From: Elusimicrobiota bacterium
GTDB taxonomy: Bacteria; Elusimicrobiota; UBA8919
Direction: 5' to 3'
Assembly (NCBI GenBank): GCA_016218625.1
Contig: JACRDL010000006.1
Location: 1 to 34,081 of the forward strand
Length of the DNA: 34,081 nt
Position numbers and translations under genes: made by a program. A model generated the notes under the pieces. That model was not told the origin of the DNA, searched no databases, and worked only from the letters and a program-made list of their open reading frames with translations. Positions 1-9,654 of the stretch are shown here, in pieces (within the stretch, counting starts at the first letter, position 1; every line of letters begins with the position of its first letter).

Positions 1-339
1 AGAAATTATTATGATATAAAATTAGCACAGACCGACAAAGCAATTTCTGAGGAGGCGTTCCGTTCGGTGCAACAGCAACTCACATCAATGCTTTTTTCCG
101 TCTGGAACGATTTTATTAATGAAGTTGAAAGCGTAAATGTCTCACAGATGTATTTTTCGGCTGCCGAGGAGCAATCAAAAATTACTTCAACAAAATATAT
201 CAACGGGCTTGCTTCTTATCAGGACTGGTACACCGTGGAAAATGATTTTATAAATTCCGAAAAATCGCTTCTTGATGCCAAGAAAAATTCGGTAATTTCA
301 GAGGCAAACTGGAAAAATGTTCTGGGTGTGGGAGAATGA
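1..339 (+). CDS. TolC-like outer membrane efflux protein, C-terminal fragment (5' truncated by the window edge)
   Basis: Frame open from base 1 (RNYYDIKLAQTDKAISEEAFRSVQQQL...); helical content and position directly upstream of an HlyD-type adaptor and MacB. Confidence 0.55.
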   Translation, partial: RNYYDIKLAQTDKAISEEAFRSVQQQLTSMLFSVWNDFINEVESVNVSQMYFSAAEEQSKITSTKYINGLASYQDWYTVENDFINSEKSLLDAKKNSVISEANWKNVLGVGE

Positions 340-1283
340 AAATGAAAAAAATAATCATCATAGTAGGTATTGTTATCGTTGTTGTTGCTGTTTTTTTATT
401 TTTGAGAAAAAACAAAAAATCAAATCAATTTCAGGAAATTCATCCGACGAGGGGCTCTATCGCCATTGAATTCCGCGAAACAGGAACTGTCAGTCCCAGA
501 AACCGTCTTGAAATAAAACCGCAGGTTTCCGGCCGGCTTGAAGATATTCTCGTCGTAGAAGGACAGAATGTGAAGAAAGGCGAGGTTCTTGCGTGGATGA
601 GTTCAACCGACCGAGCGGCGCTTTTAGATGTCGCCCGGGAAAAAGGGGATGCGGAGTTCCAAAAATGGTCTGATGCCTACAAACCGACTCCGATTATTTC
701 ACCGTTGGACGGATTTATTATCGCAAGAAGTAAAGAGCCGGGTCAAAGCGTATCGGTTAGTGATGTAATTCTGGTTATGGCGGACAAACTTATTATTGAG
801 GCAGATGTTGATGAAACAGACCTGCGGTATATGAAACTCGGGCAGGAAATTGACATATTTTTGGACGCGTATCCGGAAAAAGAATTTAACGGTATCGTTG
901 AACATATAGCATATGAATCAAAGGTAATAAATAATGTCACAGTGTACGAAGTAAAAATTAAGCCGGAAAATCCGCCGTCTAATTTTCGTGCAGGTATGAC
1001 AGCCACCATAGAAGTTACCGCCGACAAAAGAGAAAATGTCTTGCTTTTACCCGTTGATATAATCGTTGAAAAAGGCAGCAGAAAATTCGTCACCCTTAAA
1101 GTTGCCGGCGGTAAATCCGAGTTAAGAGAAATCAAAACAGGAATTACCGACGGTAAAAAAATAGAAATCACGGAGGGTGTCACGGAAGACGATATAATTT
1201 TGAGTTCGTCTAAGGTTTCCAAAAGAGATAGAACTGCGCAAACACGAATTGGCGGTATTCCCGGCATGGGTGTCCCCCGGTAA
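336..1283 (+). CDS. Efflux RND/MacA-type periplasmic adaptor (HlyD family)
   Basis: N-terminal TM helix, biotinyl-lipoyl-like halves (GTVSPRNRLEIKPQVSGRLEDILVVEGQNVKKGEVLA), beta-barrel region; overlaps upstream ORF by 4 nt. Confidence 0.9.
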   Translation: MKMKKIIIIVGIVIVVVAVFLFLRKNKKSNQFQEIHPTRGSIAIEFRETGTVSPRNRLEIKPQVSGRLEDILVVEGQNVKKGEVLAWMSSTDRAALLDVAREKGDAEFQKWSDAYKPTPIISPLDGFIIARSKEPGQSVSVSDVILVMADKLIIEADVDETDLRYMKLGQEIDIFLDAYPEKEFNGIVEHIAYESKVINNVTVYEVKIKPENPPSNFRAGMTATIEVTADKRENVLLLPVDIIVEKGSRKFVTLKVAGGKSELREIKTGITDGKKIEITEGVTEDDIILSSSKVSKRDRTAQTRIGGIPGMGVPR

Positions 1284-1285
1284 AA

Positions 1286-1424
1286 AAAATCAGCCACAGA
1301 TGAATACAGATAAGACATACCACGGAAACACGGAGGAACAGAGACACGGAAAAACTTCAGTGTTTCCGTAATTCAGTGCTTCAGTGGTAAATGTTTTTTA
1401 TCTGCGTAATCTGCGTTCAAAAAA
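1286..1424. repeat. Intergenic imperfect nested palindrome (cacagat/cacggaaacac word family)
   Basis: cagat..tacagataa / ttatctgcg..atctgcg and accacggaaacac / gtgtttccgt..gtggt inverted halves. Confidence 0.7.
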
Positions 1425-3398
1425 ATGAACATTATTGAAATAAAAAACATTTCCAAAACATATCATCTCGGCGAGTTTGATGTTCCCGCACTTGACGGTG
1501 TTTCGCTTGAAATTGAAGAAGGCGAATTCGTTTCTATTATGGGAGCATCCGGCAGCGGGAAGTCAACGCTTCTGCATATCCTCGGTCTTTTGGACAAACC
1601 CACCTCAGGCAGTTATAAACTTGAAGACAAAGAGATATCCAAATTTTCTGATGACGAACTGGCAACTTTGCGGAACAAATTTATCGGGTTCGTTTTCCAG
1701 CAATTCAATCTTTTACCGCGGACATCTGCAAAAGAAAATGTGGAACTGCCGTTGATTTACTCCTCCAATAACACCGCCGCCGATGCAATAGCCCTGTTGA
1801 AAAAAGTTGGGCTTGGCGAAAGAGAAAACCACAAACCCAACGAACTTTCCGGCGGTCAACAGCAACGGGTAGCGATTGCCCGTGCCTTGATAAACAATCC
1901 CCTGCTTATTTTTGCCGACGAGCCGACTGGGAATCTGGACACCAAATCAGCGGCGGAAATAATTGAAATTCTTAAAGAACTGAATAATGCCGGCATTACC
2001 ATAGTTATGGTGACCCACGAACCGGATTTAGCGTCCGCTGCAAATAGAATTGTTACTTTGCAGGATGGTAAAATTATTTCAGATAAATTGCAGCTGACTC
2101 CTCGCGGATTAAAAACAAAAATTACAGAAGCAAAACAATCTTCTATTTCCGAAAATCATTTTTTGCATCCGGTTTTTAAACTTCAAAGTCTCGGCAATTA
2201 TTTTTTTCAGGCTGCACGCTCTCTTTTATCAAACAAAACCCGCTCCGCCCTATCCATTCTCGGTGTTTTAATCGGAGTCACAAGCGTTATAGCGATGCTC
2301 GCTCTGGGGACGGGTGCCAAGGAGGATGTGAAAAAGAGAATCTCATCGCTGGGTTCAAATCTTCTGACGGTCAGGTCGTCTTCCCGCCGTATCGGAGGCG
2401 TTTCTTTGGAAGCCGGTTCCGTTACCAGATTTACCCTTGAAGATGCTAATGAAATTAAGGAAAAAATTTCAGGTATTGATAAAGTTGCCGCTAATGTAAC
2501 CGGCCGCGGTCAGGTTGTTTATCGGGGTAAAAATTGGAATACAACTATTCAGGGAACTACTGAGGATTACCCGGATATGAGGAACGCCCGTCCAGCAAAA
2601 GGCAGATTTTTTACGAAGAACGAAACGATTACAAGAGCAAAAGTTGCAGTTATCGGTCAGACGGTTGTAAAACAACTTTTCGGCGACAAAATCCCGCTCG
2701 GCGAGTTCATCAAAATAAGAAGAGTTGATTTTCAGGTCATCGGTATTTTGCCGACGAAAGGTTCTTCCGGCTGGCGAGATGAAGACGACATAATAATTAT
2801 CCCTCTCAATACAGCGATGTACCGTCTGCTCGGAAAAGAATATGTTGACAGTATTGATGTTCAGGTAACGGATGCGAATTTAATGGACGAGGTCAGCGCT
2901 CAAATCAAAAAACTTATTATGGTGCTTCATCGTCTTACGGAATCGCAAAAAGATACGATTGATGTAAGAAATATGGCTGATATTCAGGAGACAATAACCT
3001 CAACGGTAAAAACATTCTCTTACCTTTTAGGTTCAATTGCATTTATAAGTTTGCTGGTCGGCGGAATAGGAATTATGAACATTATGCTTGTCTCCGTTAC
3101 TGAAAGAACGAGAGAAATAGGACTGCGTAAAGCCGTCGGTGCCGATAACGACGACATACTTTTCCAGTTTATAATTGAGTCGGTCGTTATTTGCATTTTA
3201 GGCGGTCTCATCGGGATAATGTTAGGTTCCCTGATTTCCGTTATTTTATCAAAATTTGCCGGCTGGTCGACAAAGATATCGCTGTCATCAGTTCTTCTGG
3301 CGTTTACATTTTCCGTTGCAATCGGTTTGATTTTCGGAATATGGCCCGCCAAAAAAGCATCCCGACTTAATCCTATAGACGCTCTCCGCTATGAATAA
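1425..3398 (+). CDS. macB: MacB-type ABC transporter (fused ATPase and permease)
   Basis: Walker A GASGSGKST, signature LSGGQQQRVAIARAL, Walker B LLIFADEPTGNLD; C-terminal MacB periplasmic domain and FtsX-like permease. Confidence 0.93.
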   Translation: MNIIEIKNISKTYHLGEFDVPALDGVSLEIEEGEFVSIMGASGSGKSTLLHILGLLDKPTSGSYKLEDKEISKFSDDELATLRNKFIGFVFQQFNLLPRTSAKENVELPLIYSSNNTAADAIALLKKVGLGERENHKPNELSGGQQQRVAIARALINNPLLIFADEPTGNLDTKSAAEIIEILKELNNAGITIVMVTHEPDLASAANRIVTLQDGKIISDKLQLTPRGLKTKITEAKQSSISENHFLHPVFKLQSLGNYFFQAARSLLSNKTRSALSILGVLIGVTSVIAMLALGTGAKEDVKKRISSLGSNLLTVRSSSRRIGGVSLEAGSVTRFTLEDANEIKEKISGIDKVAANVTGRGQVVYRGKNWNTTIQGTTEDYPDMRNARPAKGRFFTKNETITRAKVAVIGQTVVKQLFGDKIPLGEFIKIRRVDFQVIGILPTKGSSGWRDEDDIIIIPLNTAMYRLLGKEYVDSIDVQVTDANLMDEVSAQIKKLIMVLHRLTESQKDTIDVRNMADIQETITSTVKTFSYLLGSIAFISLLVGGIGIMNIMLVSVTERTREIGLRKAVGADNDDILFQFIIESVVICILGGLIGIMLGSLISVILSKFAGWSTKISLSSVLLAFTFSVAIGLIFGIWPAKKASRLNPIDALRYE

Positions 3399-4596
3399 CG
3401 GCATTTTCAAATCACTGCGGCATAAAAATTTCCGTCTTTTTTTTATAGGGCAGACGGTTTCTATGACAGGGAGTTGGATCCAGATAACCGCATTGCCGTG
3501 GCTGGTCTACCGTCTTACTAATTCTGCAATACTTTTGGGACTTGTCGGATTTTTAAGCCAGATTTTCGTTCTTCTTTTTTCGGCAATTTCCGGCGCCGTC
3601 GCCGACCATTACAGCAAAAGAAAACTTTTAATAATAACCCAGACGCTGTTAATGTTACAGGCGGTTATTCTCGCAGCACTTACCATTTCCGGCAAAATTC
3701 AGATTTCTCACATTATTATTTTGGTGACATTTATCGGAATCGTATTCGCACTGGATATGCCCGTCCGTCAGGCATTTTTAATTGAAATGGTAGGCAGAGA
3801 GGATTTGATGAATGCCATCGCCCTGAACTCCGCGATTGTCAACGCCAGCCGCCTTGTAGGTCCCGCTATCGCCGGAATTTTAATCGCTGCCGTCGGAGAA
3901 GGTTATTGTTTTTTAATCAACGGCATAAGTTTCATCGGCGTCATTATCGTGTTGTATCTTATGAAGAATATCTCTTTAAATCCGGTTGATAAAGCGGTGT
4001 CGGTTACAAAAAAATTTTTCTCCGGACTTAAATATGTCCGCAGTTCAAAAACTATTTCGTCAATACTTTTTTTATGTGCGATGACAGGATTAATCAGCGC
4101 CTTCCCGATGGTTCTGATGCCGGTTTTTGTTAAAGATGTTTTTCATCTACATTCCTCGGGCTTGGGGATTTTTATGTCTGCTATCGGCGTGGGCGCAATT
4201 TTAGGAACGGTTAAGGTTGCCACCAGGAAAAGCACGGAAGGACTTGAGCGACTGATAGTTCACTCGGCGGTAGGTTTTGGTCTGGGGGTAGTCGCTTTCT
4301 CCCTCTCAAAAAACATTTTTTTTGCGGTTTTATTTCTCATTCTTTCGGGATATTTTATGATTTTACAGATGGCATCCAGCAACACGCTTATTCAGTTAAT
4401 CACTTCCGACAATATGCGCGGCAGAGTGATGGGATTTTTTACGATGGCGTTTATGGGTTTTGCCCCTATAGGGTGTCTGGTAAGCGGTTTTATAGCTCAC
4501 AAAATATCCGCGCCGCTGACCGTTGTCATCGGCGGATTATTATCGGTAGTTATAACGATAATTGTAGAAAAAAAGATTTTTGCAAAAAAGAGTTGA
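3391..4596 (+). CDS. MFS transporter (enterobactin-exporter-like, MFS_3 type)
   Basis: Multiple TM segments, FRLFFIGQTVSMTGSWIQITALPWLVYRLT start typical of the family. Confidence 0.85.
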   Translation: MNNGIFKSLRHKNFRLFFIGQTVSMTGSWIQITALPWLVYRLTNSAILLGLVGFLSQIFVLLFSAISGAVADHYSKRKLLIITQTLLMLQAVILAALTISGKIQISHIIILVTFIGIVFALDMPVRQAFLIEMVGREDLMNAIALNSAIVNASRLVGPAIAGILIAAVGEGYCFLINGISFIGVIIVLYLMKNISLNPVDKAVSVTKKFFSGLKYVRSSKTISSILFLCAMTGLISAFPMVLMPVFVKDVFHLHSSGLGIFMSAIGVGAILGTVKVATRKSTEGLERLIVHSAVGFGLGVVAFSLSKNIFFAVLFLILSGYFMILQMASSNTLIQLITSDNMRGRVMGFFTMAFMGFAPIGCLVSGFIAHKISAPLTVVIGGLLSVVITIIVEKKIFAKKS

Positions 4597-4627
4597 TGAA
4601 AATTATCATTAGGATTCGTAGTTAAAT

Positions 4628-4654
4628 TGACCGTGTTGTTCCGGTCATTTTTTT
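4628..4654 (+). terminator. Rho-independent terminator downstream of the MFS gene
   Basis: TGACCG-tgttgttc-CGGTCA stem followed by a T tract. Confidence 0.65.
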
Positions 4655-4655
4655 A

Positions 4656-4684
4656 TTGTATTTTTACCGTTTTTTTAGTAAAAT
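4656..4684 (+). promoter_or_regulatory. Putative sigma70-like promoter of argG
   Basis: TTGTAT, 17-nt spacer, TAAAAT; 20 nt upstream of argG ATG. Confidence 0.5.
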
Positions 4685-4704
4685 AACCAAATTGGAGGCG
4701 TGAT

Positions 4705-5907
4705 ATGAAGATAGTTCTTGCTTATTCCGGCGGTTTGGACACATCGGTAATGATAAAATGGCTGAAAGAAAATTATAGTGCGGAGGTTATTGCCTGCATT
4801 GTTGATGTCGGACAGACCGACGAGGATTTATCAAAAGTTCATCAAAAAGCATTAAAAACCGGTGCATTAAGGGCATATACCATTGACGCAAAAAAAGAGT
4901 TTGTCGAAAAATATATTTTTTCTGCAATAAAGGCGAATGCAATTTATGAGGGGAAATATTTTCTCGGAACTTCGTTAGCAAGGCCTTTAATCGCGGAAAA
5001 AGTTATTGATATAGCAAAAAAAGAAAAAGCGGATGCGGTTTCTCACGGTGCCACCGGAAAAGGCAACGATCAGGTGAGGTTTGAACTAACATTTAAGTCA
5101 TTGATGCCGTCTATAAAAATAATTGCACCTTGGAGAGAGTGGAAGTTGAAATCCCGGCAGGAAGAAATTGACTACGCGAAAAAGCACGGGATTCCGCTGC
5201 CTGTTTCAAAAGAAAAACCGTATTCATCAGACGCAAATTTGTGGCATATTTCCTACGAAGGCGGTATTTTGGAAAATCCCGCGAATTCGCCCGACGATAA
5301 AATGTTTCAAATGACCGTCTCGCCAGAAAAAGCACCTGATAAACCGATGGTAATAGATGTTTATTTTGAAAAAGGCGCGCCGACGAAAATCAACGGCAAA
5401 AAATACGGGCCCGTTGAGATAATAGAAAAATTAAATGAACTCGGCGGAAAAAACGGCATTGGCAGAGTAGATATTGTTGAAAACCGGCTGGTGGGAATGA
5501 AATCACGGGGCGTTTATGAAGCGCCTGCGGCGACCATACTTTACATTGCTCACAGAGAACTTGAGTCGTTGGTTTTAGACAGAGAAACCTCTCATTTTAA
5601 GGAAATTCTGACGGTAAAATATTCGGAATTGGTCTACTACGGCTTGTGGCAGTCCCAACTGAAAAAAGCAATTGACGGATTTATCAATGAGACGCAGAAA
5701 AATGTCAGCGGCTCCGTGAAATTAAAACTTTACAAGGGCAATTGCATTGTTTTGGGAAGAACTTCTCCGAAATCGCTTTACTGGGAAAAACTTTCAACAT
5801 TTGAAAAAGAGGATATTTACAACCAAAAAGACGCGGAGGGTTTTATAAATCTGTTCGGTCTGCCGTTAAAAGTTGAGGCAATTTTGAGAAAGAACGCTCG
5901 CAAATAA
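4705..5907 (+). CDS. argG: Argininosuccinate synthase
   Basis: [50 protein letters not shown] motifs. Confidence 0.97.
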   Translation: MKIVLAYSGGLDTSVMIKWLKENYSAEVIACIVDVGQTDEDLSKVHQKALKTGALRAYTIDAKKEFVEKYIFSAIKANAIYEGKYFLGTSLARPLIAEKVIDIAKKEKADAVSHGATGKGNDQVRFELTFKSLMPSIKIIAPWREWKLKSRQEEIDYAKKHGIPLPVSKEKPYSSDANLWHISYEGGILENPANSPDDKMFQMTVSPEKAPDKPMVIDVYFEKGAPTKINGKKYGPVEIIEKLNELGGKNGIGRVDIVENRLVGMKSRGVYEAPAATILYIAHRELESLVLDRETSHFKEILTVKYSELVYYGLWQSQLKKAIDGFINETQKNVSGSVKLKLYKGNCIVLGRTSPKSLYWEKLSTFEKEDIYNQKDAEGFINLFGLPLKVEAILRKNARK

Positions 5908-6026
5908 GTTTCTTTGAGACGCTCCCCTGTGGTCGCTCTGCAATTTGCCCCTGAAGGGACTTCCTTCGGTCGCTCCTGCCGGGTATAGGTCGCAAATTGA
6001 GGCTCTTCAGAAACTTTTTGCTCGCT
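5895..6026 (+). repeat. Junction element copy 1 (CGCTCG...CTCGCT hairpin family)
   Basis: Starts within the last codons of argG; GTTTCTTTGAGACGCTC / GAGGCTCTTCAGAAAC inverted ends, CTGCAATT / AATTGAGG inner boundary; related to 22358-22552 and 30310-30429. Confidence 0.75.
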
Positions 6027-6047
6027 ATGAATAATTAGAGGTATTTT

Positions 6048-7358
6048 ATGAAATTAGAAAAATTTGTTTCATCCATTGATTACGATGTTAAACTTACGAA
6101 ATATGATATTTTCGGAAGTATTGCCCATACAAAAATGCTTGGTAATTGCGGTATTATTCCAAAAAACGATTCTAAAAAAATTATCAATGGGCTTAACTCA
6201 ATACTGAAAGATTTTGTAAATGGCAAACTGAAATTTACCGGCGAGGATATTCATACTTCAATAGAAACCGAACTCAAAAAAAGAATAGGCAATGTCGCCG
6301 GAAAAATGCACACGGCAAGAAGCAGAAACGACCAGGTGGTGTTAGACGTTCGGCTTTACCTAAAAGACGAGTTAAAAATTATTGTTGAAAAAATAGATAA
6401 AACAATTGGTACGATTAAAAATGTCGCCCAGAAAAATTTATCCGTAATTATGCCGGGATTCACCCATCTGCAAAATGCTCAGCCGGTATTATTTAGTCAC
6501 TGGTTTTTATCTTACGGTTGGATGTTGAAGAGAGACAAAGAAAGATTTCTGGACTGTTATAAAAGGGTTGATGTTATGCCGCTCGGCGCCGCCGCTTTTG
6601 CAGGGACGGAATTTCCCATAGACAGAAATTTCGTCGCAAAAGAACTCGGTTTTTCCAAAATTTCGGAAAATTCCGTTGACACCGTTTCCGACAGGGATTT
6701 TTTAATTGAATTTCTGTTTGACTGTTCAATTGTGTCAATGCATCTTTCGCGGCTTGCGGAGGAAATTATAATCTGGTCGTCTCAACAATTCGGATTTATA
6801 AAACTGTCAGGGCAATTCACTACGGGTTCGTCAATTATGCCGCAGAAAAAAAATCCGGATTTTGCGGAACTTATAAGAGGAAAAACAGGCAGAACTTATG
6901 GCAATTTAATTTCGCTTTTAACCGTGATGAAAGGACTTCCGTTGTCTTACAATAGGGATATGCAGATGGATAAAGAACCGCTTTTTGATTCCGTTGAAAC
7001 AATAAAAAATATACTTGATGTGTTGTCGGAAATGATAAATACCGTTAAAATAAACTCCGAAAAAATGTTATCCTCCTGCAAAAACGGATTTATTCTCGCA
7101 ACCGATGTCGCCGACTATCTAACATCCAAAAGTATGCCTTTCAGAACGGCGCATAATATCGTCGGTAAAATTGTGAATTATTGCATTAAAAATAAAAAAT
7201 CATTTAATAATTTGTCAATTGTAGAATGGAAAAAGTTTTCGGATAAATTTGAAAAATCCGTTTTTGAAGTTTTGGATTTTAGAAAATCAACTGAATTAAG
7301 AAAGTCAAACGGAGGAACATCATTATCGTCGGTAAAACAGCAACTGAAAAAATTATGA
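6048..7358 (+). CDS. argH: Argininosuccinate lyase
   Basis: GKMHTARSRNDQV, TGSSIMPQKKNPD fumarase/ASL signature. Confidence 0.97.
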   Translation: MKLEKFVSSIDYDVKLTKYDIFGSIAHTKMLGNCGIIPKNDSKKIINGLNSILKDFVNGKLKFTGEDIHTSIETELKKRIGNVAGKMHTARSRNDQVVLDVRLYLKDELKIIVEKIDKTIGTIKNVAQKNLSVIMPGFTHLQNAQPVLFSHWFLSYGWMLKRDKERFLDCYKRVDVMPLGAAAFAGTEFPIDRNFVAKELGFSKISENSVDTVSDRDFLIEFLFDCSIVSMHLSRLAEEIIIWSSQQFGFIKLSGQFTTGSSIMPQKKNPDFAELIRGKTGRTYGNLISLLTVMKGLPLSYNRDMQMDKEPLFDSVETIKNILDVLSEMINTVKINSEKMLSSCKNGFILATDVADYLTSKSMPFRTAHNIVGKIVNYCIKNKKSFNNLSIVEWKKFSDKFEKSVFEVLDFRKSTELRKSNGGTSLSSVKQQLKKL

Positions 7359-8695
7359 AAAAAATTTATAGAGAGCGGAGAGTAGCGGCGGGATTGCTAT
7401 CCCCCACAATTCGGCGAATGGCAATTCGCCCGCTACTACTTTTCTTCCTACTTCCTACTTCCTGTCTCTATTCTCAGCAACTTATGGAGAGAACCCTAAC
7501 GCTTGAACAGAGCGTAGGACTTGCCATATCAAACAGCCAGCAACTTTTGTCGGCGGCTCAGGACATACAAATTGCCAAACAGCGACTTATAGAAGCCCGT
7601 GCAATAATGTATCCGCAACTTGAATTCAATGCCAATTATTCAAAATTCAATGCCGAAAGTCCACTGTTTCTTCCATCTCTTCTGGGAAACACTATTTTGC
7701 CCCAGAAAATGGGAGAACTTGACGATGTAGAAAATTATTATACAACCAAAATTTCGTTATCTCAAGTATTATGGAGTGCCGCAAAACTGAGTTCAACGAA
7801 GAAATTTGCCGAGACGGAACTGAAGACAGCCGAAAGCGATTATGGTGCAATAAAAAATAAAACGGTTGCAACCGCTGCGAAAAATTTTTACAAACTTTTG
7901 GCATTGCAAAAAAAACTTGATATCTGCAATGTATCGCTTGAAAAATTAGCAGATAGAAAAAATGATAATGCAAATTCCAAAAACAGGTTTTTAGCAGACA
8001 GGAACATTGGAAAAATTAAAGCAATCGGTGAAAAAATAAAAAAGGACTTGGAAATAGCAAGGATTGATTTTCTGGATTCCATCGGCATTGAATTGAACAC
8101 CATATTTGCTATAAAAGGCGAACTGGAATATAAAAAAGTTCCCGCCGACCTGAATAAGTGTCTTGCCTGGGCTGCGGAATATCGTCCGGAACTTAAAAAA
8201 ACCCAGTTGCAGGAACAGATGGACGCTCTCTCTGTTAATCTGTCGCTCTCCGGCCGCTATCCGACCGTTGCCCTCGGAGGAAATTACCAACTTGAAGATA
8301 AACAGTGGCCTTTTGAAAAAAAATCATGGAATGCCACAGTTAATTTAACCCTTCCTATTTTTGACGGATTTGGACAATTCGCCAGAATAAAACAAAAAAA
8401 ATATCAGTATAGAAAGGCGCAGATTAACAGGGCAAACATCTCGGATGCGATAAAAGCGGAAGTGAGAAAATCCTTTATTGAGTATGAGTATGCAATTGAG
8501 AAATATGAAAAGAAAATCAAAGAAGCGGAGACGATTGCCGATACTTCGGAATTATATAAAAATATTTCATCCTCGGAATATATAGAAATTTCCGAACAGA
8601 TTTTACAAATGCGGTTGGAATATATTGATGCTGTGAGAGATGTCATTATCGCAAAAATTGATTTAGAAACCGTCGTCGGCAAGAACTTTGAATAA
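7355..8695 (+). CDS. TolC-like outer membrane efflux protein
   Basis: Signal peptide, then LTLEQSVGLAISNSQQLLSAAQDIQIAKQRLIEARA TolC repeat motif and a second half (LPIFDGFGQFARIKQ). Confidence 0.88.
   Translation: MKKIYRERRVAAGLLSPTIRRMAIRPLLLFFLLPTSCLYSQQLMERTLTLEQSVGLAISNSQQLLSAAQDIQIAKQRLIEARAIMYPQLEFNANYSKFNAESPLFLPSLLGNTILPQKMGELDDVENYYTTKISLSQVLWSAAKLSSTKKFAETELKTAESDYGAIKNKTVATAAKNFYKLLALQKKLDICNVSLEKLADRKNDNANSKNRFLADRNIGKIKAIGEKIKKDLEIARIDFLDSIGIELNTIFAIKGELEYKKVPADLNKCLAWAAEYRPELKKTQLQEQMDALSVNLSLSGRYPTVALGGNYQLEDKQWPFEKKSWNATVNLTLPIFDGFGQFARIKQKKYQYRKAQINRANISDAIKAEVRKSFIEYEYAIEKYEKKIKEAETIADTSELYKNISSSEYIEISEQILQMRLEYIDAVRDVIIAKIDLETVVGKNFE
7446..7466 (+). repeat. Heptamer tandem repeat (CTTCCTA) in signal-peptide codons of the TolC-like gene
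   Basis: cttcctacttcctacttcctg. Confidence 0.8.
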
Positions 8696-8697
8696 AA

Positions 8698-9654
8698 ATG
8701 ATGGTTATTCGCCGTTGGTTGAGTATTTTACTGCTTACTACTTACCACTTACTACTTACTACTTCCCTTATTTATTCCCAAAATGACGAATTGTTAAGAA
8801 ATTTGCTATGGAAGGATTTTTTAGCACTTGAAGGTATTAGACCCAAAATTGCACTTGTTTTAGGCGGTGGCGGCGCCCGCGGGCTAACACATATCGGCGT
8901 ATTAAAAGCACTTGAAGAAAAAAAAATTCCCATTGATATTATCGTCGGTACCAGTATCGGCGCCCTTGTAGGCGGACTTTATGCGTCGGGAATGAAAATC
9001 GAAGATTTGGAAAAAATGGGTCAGGGCATCGGCTGGAACAAAATATCAAATCTTTCATCGGTAAAACTTTTTACTCTTATTACTGCGGAGTCGCTTTTAA
9101 GTACCGAAAAACTTGAAAAATATCTTAAAAAATATATCGGCGCTCAAAAATTTGATGAGTTAAAGATTCCGTTTGCCTGCGTTGCCTGTGATATAAAAAC
9201 CGGCGAGAGAATTGTTTTTAAGGATGGCGAGGCAGCATTTGCTATGAGGGTTTCAGCGACTATTCCGGGTGTTTTTAATCCTGTTGAATACAGGCACCGG
9301 CTCCTTGTTGACGGCGGTATTGTTGACAATCTGCCCGTTGACATCGCGAAAGTTATGGACGCCGATTTTATAATTGCCGTCTATCCGCAAGCGGACATTT
9401 CAAATTTTGAAGTAAAAAATGTGATGACAACGCTTTCGCAGGTTATAAACCTACAGGGCGGTTTTCTTATGGCAAAGCAGATGAAGGAATCCGATTTTCT
9501 GCTCATTCCGAATGTTAAAAATGTAAGTTTAATAGAACTTGACAGGTCGCAGGAATGCATAGAAGCAGGCATTGTTGCCACAAGAAACAAAATAGACGAG
9601 ATAAAAGACAAAATTTTAGAGAAGTTTATTGATAAAATCGTCTTCAAAAAATGA
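8698..9654 (+). CDS. Patatin-like phospholipase (RssA/NTE family)
   Basis: GGGGARGLTHIGVLKALEE oxyanion loop, GTSIG nucleophile elbow, DGGIVDNLP dyad. Confidence 0.93.
   Translation: MMVIRRWLSILLLTTYHLLLTTSLIYSQNDELLRNLLWKDFLALEGIRPKIALVLGGGGARGLTHIGVLKALEEKKIPIDIIVGTSIGALVGGLYASGMKIEDLEKMGQGIGWNKISNLSSVKLFTLITAESLLSTEKLEKYLKKYIGAQKFDELKIPFACVACDIKTGERIVFKDGEAAFAMRVSATIPGVFNPVEYRHRLLVDGGIVDNLPVDIAKVMDADFIIAVYPQADISNFEVKNVMTTLSQVINLQGGFLMAKQMKESDFLLIPNVKNVSLIELDRSQECIEAGIVATRNKIDEIKDKILEKFIDKIVFKK
8734..8767 (+). repeat. Heptamer tandem repeat (CTTACTA/CTTACCA) in signal-peptide codons of the patatin gene
   Basis: cttacta cttacca cttacta cttacta cttccc. Confidence 0.9.

Noticed and set aside
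743-1318. 191-aa minus-strand ORF opposite the adaptor gene
   Set aside because: Fully antisense to a well-supported CDS, no domain-like motif; typical shadow ORF. The same applies to all other minus-strand ORFs in the track, e.g. 31509-32231 opposite moaB.
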